Assembly: GCA_905214175.1 (NCBI GenBank)
Contig: CAJMLD010000001.1
Location: 1 to 34,692, forward strand
Origin: an uncultured bacterium
GTDB lineage: Bacteria > Actinomycetota > Coriobacteriia > Coriobacteriales > Atopobiaceae
Reading direction: 5' to 3'
DNA length: 34,692 nucleotides
In this document: in pieces, positions 1 to 8,587 of the stretch
Layout: every line of letters starts with the position of its first letter
How positions within the stretch are numbered: position 1 is the first letter of the stretch
Made by a program: the position numbers and the translations under genes
The notes under the pieces: model-generated
What the model was told of the DNA's origin: nothing
What the model saw: the letters and a program-made list of their open reading frames with translations, nothing else
Databases searched by the model: none

Positions 1-1317
1 GTCCTCGACAAGCCGCTCGCATGGTGGGTTGTCGACGCCGCGCGCAAGGCGGGCGTCGACCGCATTGTGCTGGTAGTGGGCAACGGCGCCCAGGAGGTCC
101 GCGACTACTTCGCAGACGAGAAGGACGTGGAGTTTGTCGAGCAGACCGAGCGCCTGGGCACCGGCCACGCCGTGCGTGTGGTGCGCGACGCCCTGGGCAG
201 CTTTGCCGGCCCCGTGGTGGTTCTCAACGGCGACCTGCCGCTCGTTCGCCCCGAGACCGTCTCGGCCCTGGTCGACGCCACCCGTTCGGGCCACAATGCC
301 TGCACGCTGCTCACCATGACGCCGCCGGACGTCTCCGGCTATGGCCGCGTGCTTATCGAGGACGGCGGCGTGCGCGCCATCATCGAGGACAAGGACTGCA
401 CGCCCGAGCAGCGCGCCACGCTCCTGGAGTGCAACGCTGGCGCCTACTGCTTCTGCGGCGAGCGCCTCTCGACCAACATCGACAAGGTCACCAACAATAA
501 CGCCCAGGGCGAGTACTACCTCACCGACATGGTGGGCATCTACGTGGACATGGGCGAGCCCGTCTCGGCAGTCCACTGCGATGACTACGAGGAGCTCCTG
601 GGCGTGAACGACCGCGTCCAGCTGGCGCAGGTCACCAAGATCATGCAGCGCCGCATCAACGAGAACCTCATGCGCTCGGGCGTGTCGATGCTCGATCCCG
701 ACCAGGTCTGGGTTGGCCCGGAGGCCACCGTTGGGAAGGACACCGTCCTTCTCCCCCAGACCTTCCTCTGGGGCAAGACGTCCGTGGGCGAGGCATGCAC
801 CGTTGGCCCCAACAGCCGTCTGGAGAACGCCGTCGTGGGCAACAACTGCACCGTGGACGAGACCGTGATCGTTGACTCCGCCATTGACGACGACGTCAAC
901 TGCGGCCCCCGCGCCTACCTGCGTGGCCACACCCACCTGCTGCGCGGCGCCAAGGCAGGCACGCACGTGGAGCTCAAGAACTCCGTGGTGGGCGAGGGCT
1001 CCAAGGTGCCGCACCTCTCCTATATTGGCGACACGCAGATGGGCGCCGGCGTCAACATTGGCGGCGGGTCGATTACCTGCAACTACGACGGCGTGCACAA
1101 GAGCCACACCACCATTGGCGACGGCGCCTTCATTGGCTCCGACACCATGATGGTGGCGCCCGTCAACATCGGCGCCGGTGCCATCACGGGGGCAAGCTCG
1201 TGCATCACGCACGACGTGCCCGACGACGCCCTTGCCATCGAGCGAAGCCAGCAGAAGAACGTCGAGGGCTACGCCATCGCCCGCCGCGAGCGCCTGGGCA
1301 TCAAGCCCAGGAAGTAG
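1..1317 (+). CDS. glmU: Bifunctional GlmU (N-acetylglucosamine-1-phosphate uridyltransferase / glucosamine-1-phosphate acetyltransferase), 5' end missing
   Basis: This cytoplasmic enzyme makes UDP-GlcNAc, the precursor of peptidoglycan and other surface glycans, by acetylating glucosamine-1-phosphate and then adding UMP. The window opens inside the gene in frame 1, and 438 codons are visible. By comparison with the 456-residue E. coli protein about 30-40 N-terminal residues, including the nucleotide-binding loop, lie outside. The uridyltransferase half shows GTGHAV and NGDLPLV. The C-terminal half is a left-handed beta-helix of hexapeptide repeats with YIGD, the GSITCNYDG stretch and VPHLSY, whose His matches the acetyltransferase catalytic His363 of E. 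coli. The usual neighbours prs and pth do not follow directly: an amylase gene starts 7 bases after the stop codon. Confidence 0.97.
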   Translation, partial: VLDKPLAWWVVDAARKAGVDRIVLVVGNGAQEVRDYFADEKDVEFVEQTERLGTGHAVRVVRDALGSFAGPVVVLNGDLPLVRPETVSALVDATRSGHNACTLLTMTPPDVSGYGRVLIEDGGVRAIIEDKDCTPEQRATLLECNAGAYCFCGERLSTNIDKVTNNNAQGEYYLTDMVGIYVDMGEPVSAVHCDDYEELLGVNDRVQLAQVTKIMQRRINENLMRSGVSMLDPDQVWVGPEATVGKDTVLLPQTFLWGKTSVGEACTVGPNSRLENAVVGNNCTVDETVIVDSAIDDDVNCGPRAYLRGHTHLLRGAKAGTHVELKNSVVGEGSKVPHLSYIGDTQMGAGVNIGGGSITCNYDGVHKSHTTIGDGAFIGSDTMMVAPVNIGAGAITGASSCITHDVPDDALAIERSQQKNVEGYAIARRERLGIKPRK

Positions 1318-1324
1318 GGCGTCC

Positions 1325-2824
1325 ATGGCCATCAACACGAAGAACGGGCTCATGCTCCAAGCCTTCTCCTGGTACCTTCCAGCAGACGGCCAGCACTGGC
1401 GACGCCTCGCCAAGATGGCCCCGCGCTTCGCGGAAGAGGGCTTCACCTCGGTTTGGATGCCGCCTGCCTACAAGGGGCAGGCGGGCGCCGAGGACGTGGG
1501 ATATGGCGTCTACGACCTCTGGGACCTTGGCGAGTTTGACCAGAAGGGCTCGGTGCGCACCAAATACGGCACGCGTCGCGAGTACCTGGCCGCCATCCGC
1601 GCCATCCAGGAGCAGGGCGTCAACGTACTGGCAGACGTGGTTCTCAACCACCGCATGGGTGCCGACGGCACCCAGCTGGTTCTGGCCCAGGAGTGCGACG
1701 CCCAGGATCGCACGAAGCCCGTGGGAGAGCCGCGCGAGATTCGCGCCTACACCCGCTTTGAGTTTCCCGGGCGTGCCGGGCGGCTCGACCACTACCAGTG
1801 GGGTATCACGGACTTCACTGGCGTTGACTACGACGAGCTTGAGGGAACCACCGGCATCTACCGCTTTGTGGGCAAGGAGTGGTCGGGCGAGGTAAGCCAC
1901 GAGCTGGGCAACTACGACTACCTCATGGGCGCCGACGTCGACCTGGACGACCCGCGCGTGCGCACGCAGCTTGCTGCGTGGGGCAGCTGGTACCTTGGCC
2001 TCACGGGCGTGGACGGTGTGCGTCTTGACGCTGTGAAGCACATGAGCCGCTCCTTCTATCTGGACTGGCTTGCCCGCATGCGCGAGAAGACCGGCAAGGA
2101 GCTCTTTGCCGTGGGAGAGTACTGGTCGCAGAGCGTGGACGAGTTGCGCGGGTACCTGGGCGACGAGGGCGCCATGAGCCTCTTCGATGTACCGCTTCAC
2201 TTCAACTTCTACCGCGCGTCTACCGCCGGCGAGAACATCGACCTCACGCACATCCTGGACGGGAGCCTGGTAAGCGCGGACCCCATCCATGCCGTAACCT
2301 TCGTGGACAACCACGACACCCAACCCGACCAGGCGCTCGAGTCCACGGTGGAGCCCTGGTTCAAGCCGCTCGCCTACGCACTCATCCTGCTGCGCGAGGC
2401 GGGCTATCCCTGCGTCTTCATGGGCGACCTCTTTGGCCTCCCCAACGACCAGATTCCTGCCGTGCCCGAGCTCGAACTTCTCATGGAGGTGCGCCGCCGC
2501 TTCGCCTACGGCGTACAGCGCGACTGGTTTGACGAGAAGGACCTCGTGGGCTGGACGCGTGAGGGCACGGCGCAGCATGGGGTCTCTGGCGCCGCGGTTC
2601 TTCTCTCCACGCGTGCGGGCAACGCGACAAAGCGCATGTGCGTGGGCGCGGGCCACGCGGGCGAGACGTGGCGCTGCGTGCTGGGCGTCGATGGCACCGT
2701 GACGATTGACGACGAGGGATGGGCGGAGTTCCCCACCGGCGGCGCACGGCTCACGGTCTATCTGCCTGCGCCCACGGCGGACAAGCTGGACAGTATCCCC
2801 ATCCTGGTGAGGCCGGAGGCATAG
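1325..2824 (+). CDS. amyA: Cytoplasmic alpha-amylase, glycoside hydrolase family 13 (AmyA-like)
   Basis: This 499-residue protein is collinear with E. coli AmyA (495 aa), which cuts alpha-1,4-glucan in the cytoplasm. It has no signal peptide, so it probably acts on internal glycogen or imported maltodextrin. The catalytic set is complete: nucleophile Asp235 in GVRLDAVKH, acid/base Glu265 in VGEYWS, and Asp331 in DNHDTQ. VVLNHRMGAD is the first conserved GH13 region, and EPWFKPLAYALILLRE is a family-typical segment. The ATG at 1325 is chosen because the protein then begins like AmyA (LMLQAFSWY). A longer frame overlaps glmU and is not needed. The gap to glmU is only 7 bases, so co-transcription is likely. 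Confidence 0.95.
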   Translation: MAINTKNGLMLQAFSWYLPADGQHWRRLAKMAPRFAEEGFTSVWMPPAYKGQAGAEDVGYGVYDLWDLGEFDQKGSVRTKYGTRREYLAAIRAIQEQGVNVLADVVLNHRMGADGTQLVLAQECDAQDRTKPVGEPREIRAYTRFEFPGRAGRLDHYQWGITDFTGVDYDELEGTTGIYRFVGKEWSGEVSHELGNYDYLMGADVDLDDPRVRTQLAAWGSWYLGLTGVDGVRLDAVKHMSRSFYLDWLARMREKTGKELFAVGEYWSQSVDELRGYLGDEGAMSLFDVPLHFNFYRASTAGENIDLTHILDGSLVSADPIHAVTFVDNHDTQPDQALESTVEPWFKPLAYALILLREAGYPCVFMGDLFGLPNDQIPAVPELELLMEVRRRFAYGVQRDWFDEKDLVGWTREGTAQHGVSGAAVLLSTRAGNATKRMCVGAGHAGETWRCVLGVDGTVTIDDEGWAEFPTGGARLTVYLPAPTADKLDSIPILVRPEA

Positions 2825-2886
2825 GGGCCGAACGACCGGCCGCCGGTACTTCTCGGCAGTAGCGCACTTCTCGAACGGAGCAACGC

Positions 2887-3927
2887 ATGAAGCGAATTCT
2901 CATGGTGGCCACGGGCGGCACCATTGCGTCCATGCCCGAGACAGACGGCACGGGCCTTGCCCCGGCGCTCACCGGCGAGGAGCTGGCAGGCTACGTACCA
3001 CAGGCGCGCGGGCTGTGTGAGCTGGACATCGTTCAGCCCATGAACATCGACTCGACCAACATGCGCCCCAGCGACTGGAAGCGCATCGCGGCCACGATTA
3101 TGGATGCCTACGATGACTACGACGGCTTTGTGGTGTTGCATGGCACGGACACCATGGCCTACACGGCGGCCGCGCTCTCCTACCTCATCCAGGGCAGCCC
3201 CAAGCCCATCGTGCTCACGGGCTCGCAGCAGCCCATGGCGAACCCCTTTACCGACGCCAAGCTCAACCTCTACCAGTCGCTGCTCTACGCCACCGACGAC
3301 GAATCACACGACGTGTCCATCGTGTTTGGCGGCTCGGTCATTGTGGGGACGCGAGCGCACAAGCAGCGCACCATGAGCTTCAACGCGTTTACCAGCGTGA
3401 ACTACCCGCTGCCGGCCATCATTCGCAACAATCGCATCATCCGGGAGGGGCGCGAGGGAATGACCATACCCAGCCCCACCGCGGTGGGCGTGTCCGCGCG
3501 CGCTTCTCGTCCGCGCGTCTACGACCGCCTTGACGAGCACGTTGTTGTGGTGCGTCTCACCCCGGGTCTGGGTCCGCAGATCCTGGACGCGCTTGGACCA
3601 GACTACGACGCGGTGATCCTCGAGACATTTGGCATCGGAGGGATCCCAGAGTGCAAGGGGGCCCACTTCGAGCAGGCCATCTTCGACTGGATCGACTGCG
3701 GCAAGACGATCGTGCTTACCACGCAGGTCTCGGAGGAGGGCCTTGACCTGGGCGTCTACGAGGTTGGAAGCGCGTACGCCCACGAACCCGCGATTCTGCG
3801 CGGCGACGACATGACCACAGAGGCGCTGGTGGCCAAGACCATGTGGGCGCTGGGACAAACGCGCGACCCGTCAGAGGTGGCGGAGCTCTTCTACCGGCCC
3901 GTGAACCACGACCGCGCAGCGCGATAG
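2887..3927 (+). CDS. ansA: Type I (cytoplasmic) L-asparaginase
   Basis: The 346-residue protein hydrolyses asparagine to aspartate and ammonia. The N-terminus carries the family signature TGGTIAS with the nucleophile Thr12. The second active-site block is HGTDTMAYTAAALSY with Thr87-Asp88, and Lys159 in KQRTMSFNAF matches the catalytic Lys of the family. There is no signal peptide, and the length fits the AnsA type (about 338 aa) rather than the secreted type II enzyme. The ATG at 2887 has an upstream GGAG. The gene starts 62 bases after the amylase and probably belongs to the same transcript. It converges on the MFS gene downstream. I see no T-tract terminator in the 53-base gap; only a weak TGGCC/GGCCA stem near 3933 is visible. 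Confidence 0.95.
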   Translation: MKRILMVATGGTIASMPETDGTGLAPALTGEELAGYVPQARGLCELDIVQPMNIDSTNMRPSDWKRIAATIMDAYDDYDGFVVLHGTDTMAYTAAALSYLIQGSPKPIVLTGSQQPMANPFTDAKLNLYQSLLYATDDESHDVSIVFGGSVIVGTRAHKQRTMSFNAFTSVNYPLPAIIRNNRIIREGREGMTIPSPTAVGVSARASRPRVYDRLDEHVVVVRLTPGLGPQILDALGPDYDAVILETFGIGGIPECKGAHFEQAIFDWIDCGKTIVLTTQVSEEGLDLGVYEVGSAYAHEPAILRGDDMTTEALVAKTMWALGQTRDPSEVAELFYRPVNHDRAAR

Positions 3928-3980
3928 CGTAGTTGGCCACTGGAGGGCCACTTCCCGCAACGACGGCCGGCGAAGCCCCC

Positions 3981-5186
3981 CTACCCCCGCGCCTCCTCGC
4001 GCCTGGAAAGCATCAACGTGACAACCACAAGCGCGGCCGCCACCACGGCGAGCACCGCGCCCACCAGGCCAACTGCGCGAATTCCCGGGCCGGAGACAAC
4101 CAGGCCCCCAACAAAGGTGCCAAACGCAATTCCCACGTTGAACGACAGCGGCTCGAGAGAACTCGCCAGCGTAAGCGCCTTGGGGTAGCGCCGGCGCGCC
4201 ACGTCCATGAAGTGCGACACACTGGGAATCGACGCCACGTACATGACCAGCCCCACGAGCATCACCAGCACCAGCGCAACGGGCATTGTCGAGCCCACTG
4301 CATAGAGCCCCGCGAGAATGGCCGCCTGGACAAGAAAGACCACAACCAGCGCCTTGATGCCAAAGCGCATGTCGGTCCACCCGCTCAGCAGGTTGGAGCC
4401 AAACGTGACGACGCCATACACCACAAGCGCCCCGCTTACGGCCACGGCGTCCATTCCCAGCACCTGCTCCATGTACGGCGTCACGTACCCGTAGAACGTG
4501 TACACCGAGCCAATGCCAAACACAAACACAAGCATCCCGGCAATGACGCTTGGCTCGCCAAACAGACGCACCTGCTCGCGTGCCGTGGCGGGCTCGTCGG
4601 TCTTGCCACTTCTCGGCATAAAGACGGCGAGAAGGACGCCCGCAGCAAGCGAGAGCGCCAGTGCCCCGTACATGGCAACGTGCCAGCCGACCGTACTTGC
4701 CAGGATCTTGCCAACGCTTGTCGCCACAATGAGCGCCACGGAATAGCTGGCATACACCAGCGTGAGCGCACCAGAGGACTTCCTCGTGCCCACCAGCTCG
4801 GGGATGAACGTCACCCCCACCGCGAGCAACGCGCCCGAGACCGAGCCCAGCAGTATGCGAGCGGCAAGCAGCACCCCAAAGCCCGGCGCAAACGCCGAGA
4901 CCGCGTTGCCCACGCAAAAGAGGACCAGGTAGACAAGCATCACGGAGTAGCGTCTAAAGCGACCCGTCGCAAGCGCCAGCACCGGCGTCATCACCGCATA
5001 CGGCAGGGCGAAGAGGCTGATGAGCTGGCCGGCGGTGGCAAGCGAGACGCCCATCTCCTCCGCCAGATCCGACTCGATGCCAATCACGATGAACTCCGAG
5101 CAGCCCAGCGCAAAGCCCATGAGCACGAGAAGGGCCACGCACAGCCGCGCGCGGCCCGGCGTAACGCAAGTGACGGTCTTCTCCAC
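3981..5186 (-). CDS. MFS transporter, DHA1 family (drug or sugar efflux)
   Basis: This is a 401-residue integral membrane protein with about 12 hydrophobic segments spread over its whole length. It has the DHA1 layout: a short cytoplasmic N-terminus, CSEFIVIGI in the first segment, and a motif-A-like loop (ATGRFRRYSVM, residues 74-84) between segments 2 and 3. Members of this group export drugs, arabinose or other small molecules with proton exchange. The substrate cannot be read from the sequence. The start codon is GTG at 5186, preceded by a GA-rich ribosome site (GAGGGGG, 8-14 bases upstream). The gene is on the opposite strand to all its neighbours. It shares the 283-base gap at 5187-5469 with pth, and a small inverted repeat in that gap (5277-5295) could be an operator. 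Confidence 0.88.
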   Translation of the reverse strand: MEKTVTCVTPGRARLCVALLVLMGFALGCSEFIVIGIESDLAEEMGVSLATAGQLISLFALPYAVMTPVLALATGRFRRYSVMLVYLVLFCVGNAVSAFAPGFGVLLAARILLGSVSGALLAVGVTFIPELVGTRKSSGALTLVYASYSVALIVATSVGKILASTVGWHVAMYGALALSLAAGVLLAVFMPRSGKTDEPATAREQVRLFGEPSVIAGMLVFVFGIGSVYTFYGYVTPYMEQVLGMDAVAVSGALVVYGVVTFGSNLLSGWTDMRFGIKALVVVFLVQAAILAGLYAVGSTMPVALVLVMLVGLVMYVASIPSVSHFMDVARRRYPKALTLASSLEPLSFNVGIAFGTFVGGLVVSGPGIRAVGLVGAVLAVVAAALVVVTLMLSRREEARG

Positions 5187-5276
5187 GAAACAATTCCCCC
5201 TCAGAAGACGACAACAGCCGAGAAGCCTAGCACGCGCCCCTCGCAGGCCAGCTGACTTTCCCCGAAACCCGGAGTG

Positions 5277-5295
5277 AACGCATAGCCCTTGCGTT
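5277..5295. repeat. Small inverted repeat upstream of the MFS gene
   Basis: AACGCA and TGCGTT form a perfect 6-base inverted repeat with a 7-base spacer about 90 bases upstream of the MFS start. A regulator-binding site is possible. It is short enough to be chance. Confidence 0.25.
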
Positions 5296-5390
5296 TGGCA
5301 AGAAGATTGTGGAACCCTCAGATGTGTGCAGTTTTCCGCTGTCGAGACGATCCAGCTGGTATTTCAGGCGACTGAATGCCGAATTGCGTG

Positions 5391-5456
5391 GGCGACAACC
5401 CCCGCGACGTCGCCCTGCGCATGCGCTACCCTTACCGTGACCGCAAGCAGTCACGG
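5391..5456 (+). promoter_or_regulatory. Two successive hairpins in the leader of pth
   Basis: GGCGAC (5391-5396) pairs with GTCGCC (5409-5414). Further on, CCGTGAC (5435-5441) pairs with GTCACGG (5450-5456) around an 8-base loop. The second stem ends only a few bases before the pth ribosome site (AGGAG, 5461-5465), so it could affect translation. Neither stem is followed by a T-tract, so they do not look like terminators. The function is inferred from position only. Confidence 0.35.
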
Positions 5457-5469
5457 CGAGAGGAGCAGT

Positions 5470-6042
5470 ATGCCCGCGCGCCCCAAGGAGATTCGGCTCG
5501 TATGCGGCCTGGGCAACCCCGGCCCAGAGTACGAGCACACGCGTCACAACATTGGCTTTGCAACTATCGACGTGCTGGCCGAGCGCGCCGGCACGCGCTA
5601 CTGGAAGAGCGAAGCCGGTTGCATGGTGGCTCGTGGTCGCATCGGCGGACGCGAGGTCATTCTCGCCAAGCCCCAGGACTTTATGAACACGAGCGGCGGG
5701 CCGCTCTCCAAGCTCATGCGGCAGGAGCACGTCTCCCCCGCCGAGATCCTGGTAGTGCACGACGAGGTCGACCTGCCCGCCGGAGAGGTTCGCGCCAAGT
5801 GGGGTGGCGGGCTCAACGCCCACAACGGCCTGCGGTCCATTGCCAACAAGCTTGGCACGCGGGACTTCTCGCGCATTCGCTGCGGCATTGGCCGTCCGCC
5901 CGGAAAGATGCAGGTGGCAGACTACGTCCTGCGCGAGCTCAAGGGCGGCTTCCTCGACGAGTTCCAGATTCTTGCCCAAGACGCGGCATCTCTCTGCGAA
6001 CAGGTCGTAAGCGACGGCATGCCGGCAGACGCCCTGCGCTAG
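5470..6042 (+). CDS. pth: Peptidyl-tRNA hydrolase
   Basis: This 190-residue cytoplasmic enzyme frees peptides from peptidyl-tRNAs that fall off stalled ribosomes. All key family residues are visible: Asn16 in GLGNPG, catalytic His26 in TRHNIG, Asn73 in QDFMNTSG, Asp98 in VVHDEVDLP and Asn119 in AHNGLRS. The glycine-rich loop before Asn119 reads GGGLNAHNG where GGxxGHNG is more usual; this is a mild variation. The ATG at 5470 is set by AGGAG six bases upstream and by alignment to the family N-terminus. In many bacteria pth sits after glmU and prs. Here glmU is about 4 kb away and prs is absent. The next gene starts 168 bases downstream. Confidence 0.96.
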   Translation: MPARPKEIRLVCGLGNPGPEYEHTRHNIGFATIDVLAERAGTRYWKSEAGCMVARGRIGGREVILAKPQDFMNTSGGPLSKLMRQEHVSPAEILVVHDEVDLPAGEVRAKWGGGLNAHNGLRSIANKLGTRDFSRIRCGIGRPPGKMQVADYVLRELKGGFLDEFQILAQDAASLCEQVVSDGMPADALR

Positions 6043-6210
6043 CGTCGGGCGAGCAGCCGTTCATACCGCATCCCGCCGCGATGAATCGTGTAGGCGCTGT
6101 TGAGGTCAATTAACTCCCCTTCCAACAATTACACTAAGGTACTTGGAAGGCTCCGGGCATCTCCGCCTGGGGCCAAGTCTGAAGCGGCTTTAGGAGAGGA
6201 GTCAGGCTTC

Positions 6211-7053
6211 ATGTATAAGATCCTCGAAAAGACGCAGTTCTCGGAGAAGGTGTTCAAGTTCCGCATCGAGGCGCCGGAGATGGCCAAGCACGCACACGCT
6301 GGCCAGTTCCTCATGGTTCGCGCCAACGAGACCGGTGAGCGCGTGCCGTTCACCTTTGCGGACTGGAACCCCGAAGAGGGCTGGGTGGAGTTCATCTTCA
6401 TGGTGGTCGGCAAGACCACGAAGATGCTCTCTACGTACGAGCCCGGCGACGCCATTCTCGACGTCACCGGCCCGCTGGGTCAACCTACGGTCATGGGCCC
6501 CGGGACCACCTGCGTCATTGGCGGCGGCGTTGGCCTTGCCATCGCGTACCCCGTCGCGCGCACGCTGGTGAAGACCGGTCACGAGGTCCACGCCATCATG
6601 GGCGCCCGCACCAAGGACCTGCTCCTTCTCGAGGACCAGTTCCGCGAGCTGCTGCCCGAGGACCACATCCACATCACCACCGACGACGGCTCCTATGGCG
6701 AGAAGGGCGTTGTCACCGCCCCGCTCGAGCGCCTGCTCCAGGCCAAGGCCGTCGACGAGGTCTTCTGCGTTGGCCCCGTCCCCATGATGAAGTTCTCCAC
6801 ACTCACGGCCGAGAAGTACGGCACCCCTATCACCGCGTCGCTCAACCCCATCATGGTCGACGGCACGGGCATGTGCGGCTGCTGCCGCGTCGAGATCGAC
6901 GGCAAGACCAAGTTCGCCTGCGTCGACGGTCCCGACTTTGACGCCACCAAGGTCGACTGGAACGACCTGCGCGCGCGTCAGGCTGCATACCGTACCGAGG
7001 AGGGCCAGGCCCTCAAGGCCTATGAGGAGGCGAACTGCGCATGCCACAGGTAA
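6211..7053 (+). CDS. nfnA: NfnA-type FAD/[2Fe-2S] subunit of NADH-dependent ferredoxin:NADP+ oxidoreductase
   Basis: This 280-residue flavoprotein belongs to the ferredoxin-NADP reductase / dihydroorotate dehydrogenase electron-transfer family. It has an N-terminal FAD-binding barrel (RVPFTFAD), a nucleotide-binding part (GGGVG, 104-108), and a C-terminal iron-sulfur loop with Cys222, Cys225 and Cys237 in GTGMCGCC and FACVDGPDFD. In characterised NfnA the [2Fe-2S] cluster uses three Cys and one Asp. With NfnB it bifurcates electrons between NADPH, NAD+ and ferredoxin in the cytoplasm of anaerobes. The ATG at 6211 follows GGAGAGGAG; the upstream in-frame extension has no family match. The start of nfnB overlaps its last 13 bases. 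Sulfide dehydrogenase subunit SudB is the alternative name for close homologues. Confidence 0.88.
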   Translation: MYKILEKTQFSEKVFKFRIEAPEMAKHAHAGQFLMVRANETGERVPFTFADWNPEEGWVEFIFMVVGKTTKMLSTYEPGDAILDVTGPLGQPTVMGPGTTCVIGGGVGLAIAYPVARTLVKTGHEVHAIMGARTKDLLLLEDQFRELLPEDHIHITTDDGSYGEKGVVTAPLERLLQAKAVDEVFCVGPVPMMKFSTLTAEKYGTPITASLNPIMVDGTGMCGCCRVEIDGKTKFACVDGPDFDATKVDWNDLRARQAAYRTEEGQALKAYEEANCACHR

Positions 7054-8447
7054 ACGGTCGCTTTGTTCCCGACATGAAGTCCCCCCGCACCCCTGACAAC
7101 GAGGAGCCGGCGGAGGAGCGCGCCCGCGACTTCCGTCCCGTCGACAAGGGCTTCACCAAGGAGATGGCGCTGGCCGAGGCCGAGCGCTGCATGGACTGCA
7201 AGAAGCCCCTCTGCGTCGAGGGCTGCCCAGTCAACATCAAGATCCCCAAGTTCATCGAGAAGATTCGTGAGCAGGACTTTGGCGCCGCTCTCGACATCAT
7301 CCACGAGGACTCGATGCTCCCCGCAATCTGCGGCCGCGTGTGCCCGCAGGAGAACCAGTGCGAGGGCCGCTGCATCCGCGGCAAGAAGTCCGAGCCCGTG
7401 GCCATCGGCCAGCTCGAGCGCTTCCTGGGCGACCAGCCCGAGCTTGCAAGCAAGCCGCAGATGAAGCCCGCAAACGGCAAGAAGGTCGCCGTCATCGGCT
7501 CCGGCCCCTCCGGCATCACCTGCGCCGGCGAGCTTGCGCGCAACGGCTTTGACGTCACCGTCTTCGAGGCATTCTTCACCGGCGGCGGCGTGCTTGTCTA
7601 CGGCATTCCCGAGTTCCGTCTGCCCAAGGCAGTCGTGAAGCGTGAGATTGACGGCCTCAAGGAGCTGGGCGTCAAGTTCGAGTTCAACTCCGTCATGGGC
7701 AACCTCGCCAACGCCGACGAGCTCCTGGGCGAGAAGGGCTTCGACGCCATCTACGTGGCAACCGGCGCCGGCCTGCCCAAGTTCCTCAACATCCCCGGCG
7801 AGAACCTCCCCAACGTCTTCTTCGCCAACGAGTACCTCACCCGCGTGAACCTCATGAAGGCGAACAAGTTCCCCGAGTACGACACCCCCACCAAGCACGC
7901 CAAGCAGGTTGTGGTCTTCGGCGGCGGCAATGTCGCTATGGACGCCGTTCGTACCGCCAAGCGTCTTGGTGCCGAGCGCGCCATCATCGCCTACCGCCGT
8001 ACCGAGGCCGAGATGCCCGCCCGTCGCGCCGAGCTTCACCACGCCAAGGCTGAGGGCGTCGAGGTCATGCCGCTTGTCTCGCCGCTCGAGTTCATCGCCG
8101 GCGAGGACGGCAACGTGTGCGCCGTGAAGGTCCAGAAGATGGAGCTGGGCGAGCCCGATGCCTCCGGCCGCCGTCGCCCCATCCCCATCGAGGGCGCCAT
8201 TGAAGAGATCCCCTGCGACGTGGCCATCTCCGCCATTGGCACCAACGCCAACCCCTTCGCCAAGAAGATTGGCGGCATGGACCTCAACAAGTGGGGCTAC
8301 ATCGTGGCAGACGAGAACGGCCGCACCTCCAACCCCCGCATCTGGGCTGGTGGCGACATCGTGACCGGTGCCGCAACGGTCATTCTGGCCATGGGCGCTG
8401 GCAAGACCGCCGCAGCGAGCATCACCGAGACGCTTACCGCCGAGTAG
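7041..8447 (+). CDS. nfnB: NfnB-type / GltD-like NADPH-binding flavoprotein with two [4Fe-4S] clusters
   Basis: The 468-residue protein is a homologue of the glutamate synthase small subunit. N-terminal cysteines 50, 53, 58, 62 and 97, 101, 107, 111 sit in the usual two-cluster pattern (RCMDCKKPLC, CGRVCPQ). FAD binding is shown by GSGPSG (153-158), and NADPH binding by GGGNVAMDA. Automatic annotation often calls it glutamate synthase beta subunit, but no large glutamate synthase subunit is present. The 13-base overlap with the NfnA-type gene points to the NfnAB transhydrogenase, or to the related sulfide dehydrogenase. The ATG at 7041 has GAGGAGG nine bases upstream inside nfnA, so translation is probably coupled. 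A strong terminator starts 30 bases after the stop. Confidence 0.88.
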   Translation: MPQVNGRFVPDMKSPRTPDNEEPAEERARDFRPVDKGFTKEMALAEAERCMDCKKPLCVEGCPVNIKIPKFIEKIREQDFGAALDIIHEDSMLPAICGRVCPQENQCEGRCIRGKKSEPVAIGQLERFLGDQPELASKPQMKPANGKKVAVIGSGPSGITCAGELARNGFDVTVFEAFFTGGGVLVYGIPEFRLPKAVVKREIDGLKELGVKFEFNSVMGNLANADELLGEKGFDAIYVATGAGLPKFLNIPGENLPNVFFANEYLTRVNLMKANKFPEYDTPTKHAKQVVVFGGGNVAMDAVRTAKRLGAERAIIAYRRTEAEMPARRAELHHAKAEGVEVMPLVSPLEFIAGEDGNVCAVKVQKMELGEPDASGRRRPIPIEGAIEEIPCDVAISAIGTNANPFAKKIGGMDLNKWGYIVADENGRTSNPRIWAGGDIVTGAATVILAMGAGKTAAASITETLTAE

Positions 8448-8477
8448 CGCCGCGTTTCTTGCAACCGTGTCCGCATT

Positions 8478-8518
8478 GAAGGGTCCCGAGGCCAGCTGGC
8501 CTCGGGACCCTTCGTTTT
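8478..8518 (+). terminator. Intrinsic terminator of the nfnAB transcript
   Basis: Bases 8478-8513 form a perfect 36-base palindrome (16-bp stem starting GAAGGGTCCC, loop AGCT) followed by GTTTT. It lies 30 bases after the nfnB stop. The best-formed terminator in the window. Confidence 0.95.
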
Positions 8519-8587
8519 CCGCCGCCCATCGGGGCTTCGCTCTTGCCGGGGCTTCGCCCTCGCTATCTCACCTGCCGTCCCTCAAAA

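Noticed and set aside
1301..2656. Open frame of 451 codons on the minus strand across the amylase gene
   Set aside because: It is the mirror of a GC-rich coding frame; the plus-strand protein matches GH13 fully and the minus translation matches nothing.
3933..5255. Open frame of 440 codons on the plus strand across the MFS gene
   Set aside because: The translation is highly charged, rich in His, Arg and Gln, with no family pattern. The minus-strand MFS protein with its membrane segments is the real gene.
7041..8447. Glutamate synthase small subunit (gltD)
   Set aside because: The sequence is homologous, but there is no large subunit, and the overlap with an NfnA-like gene favours NfnB.
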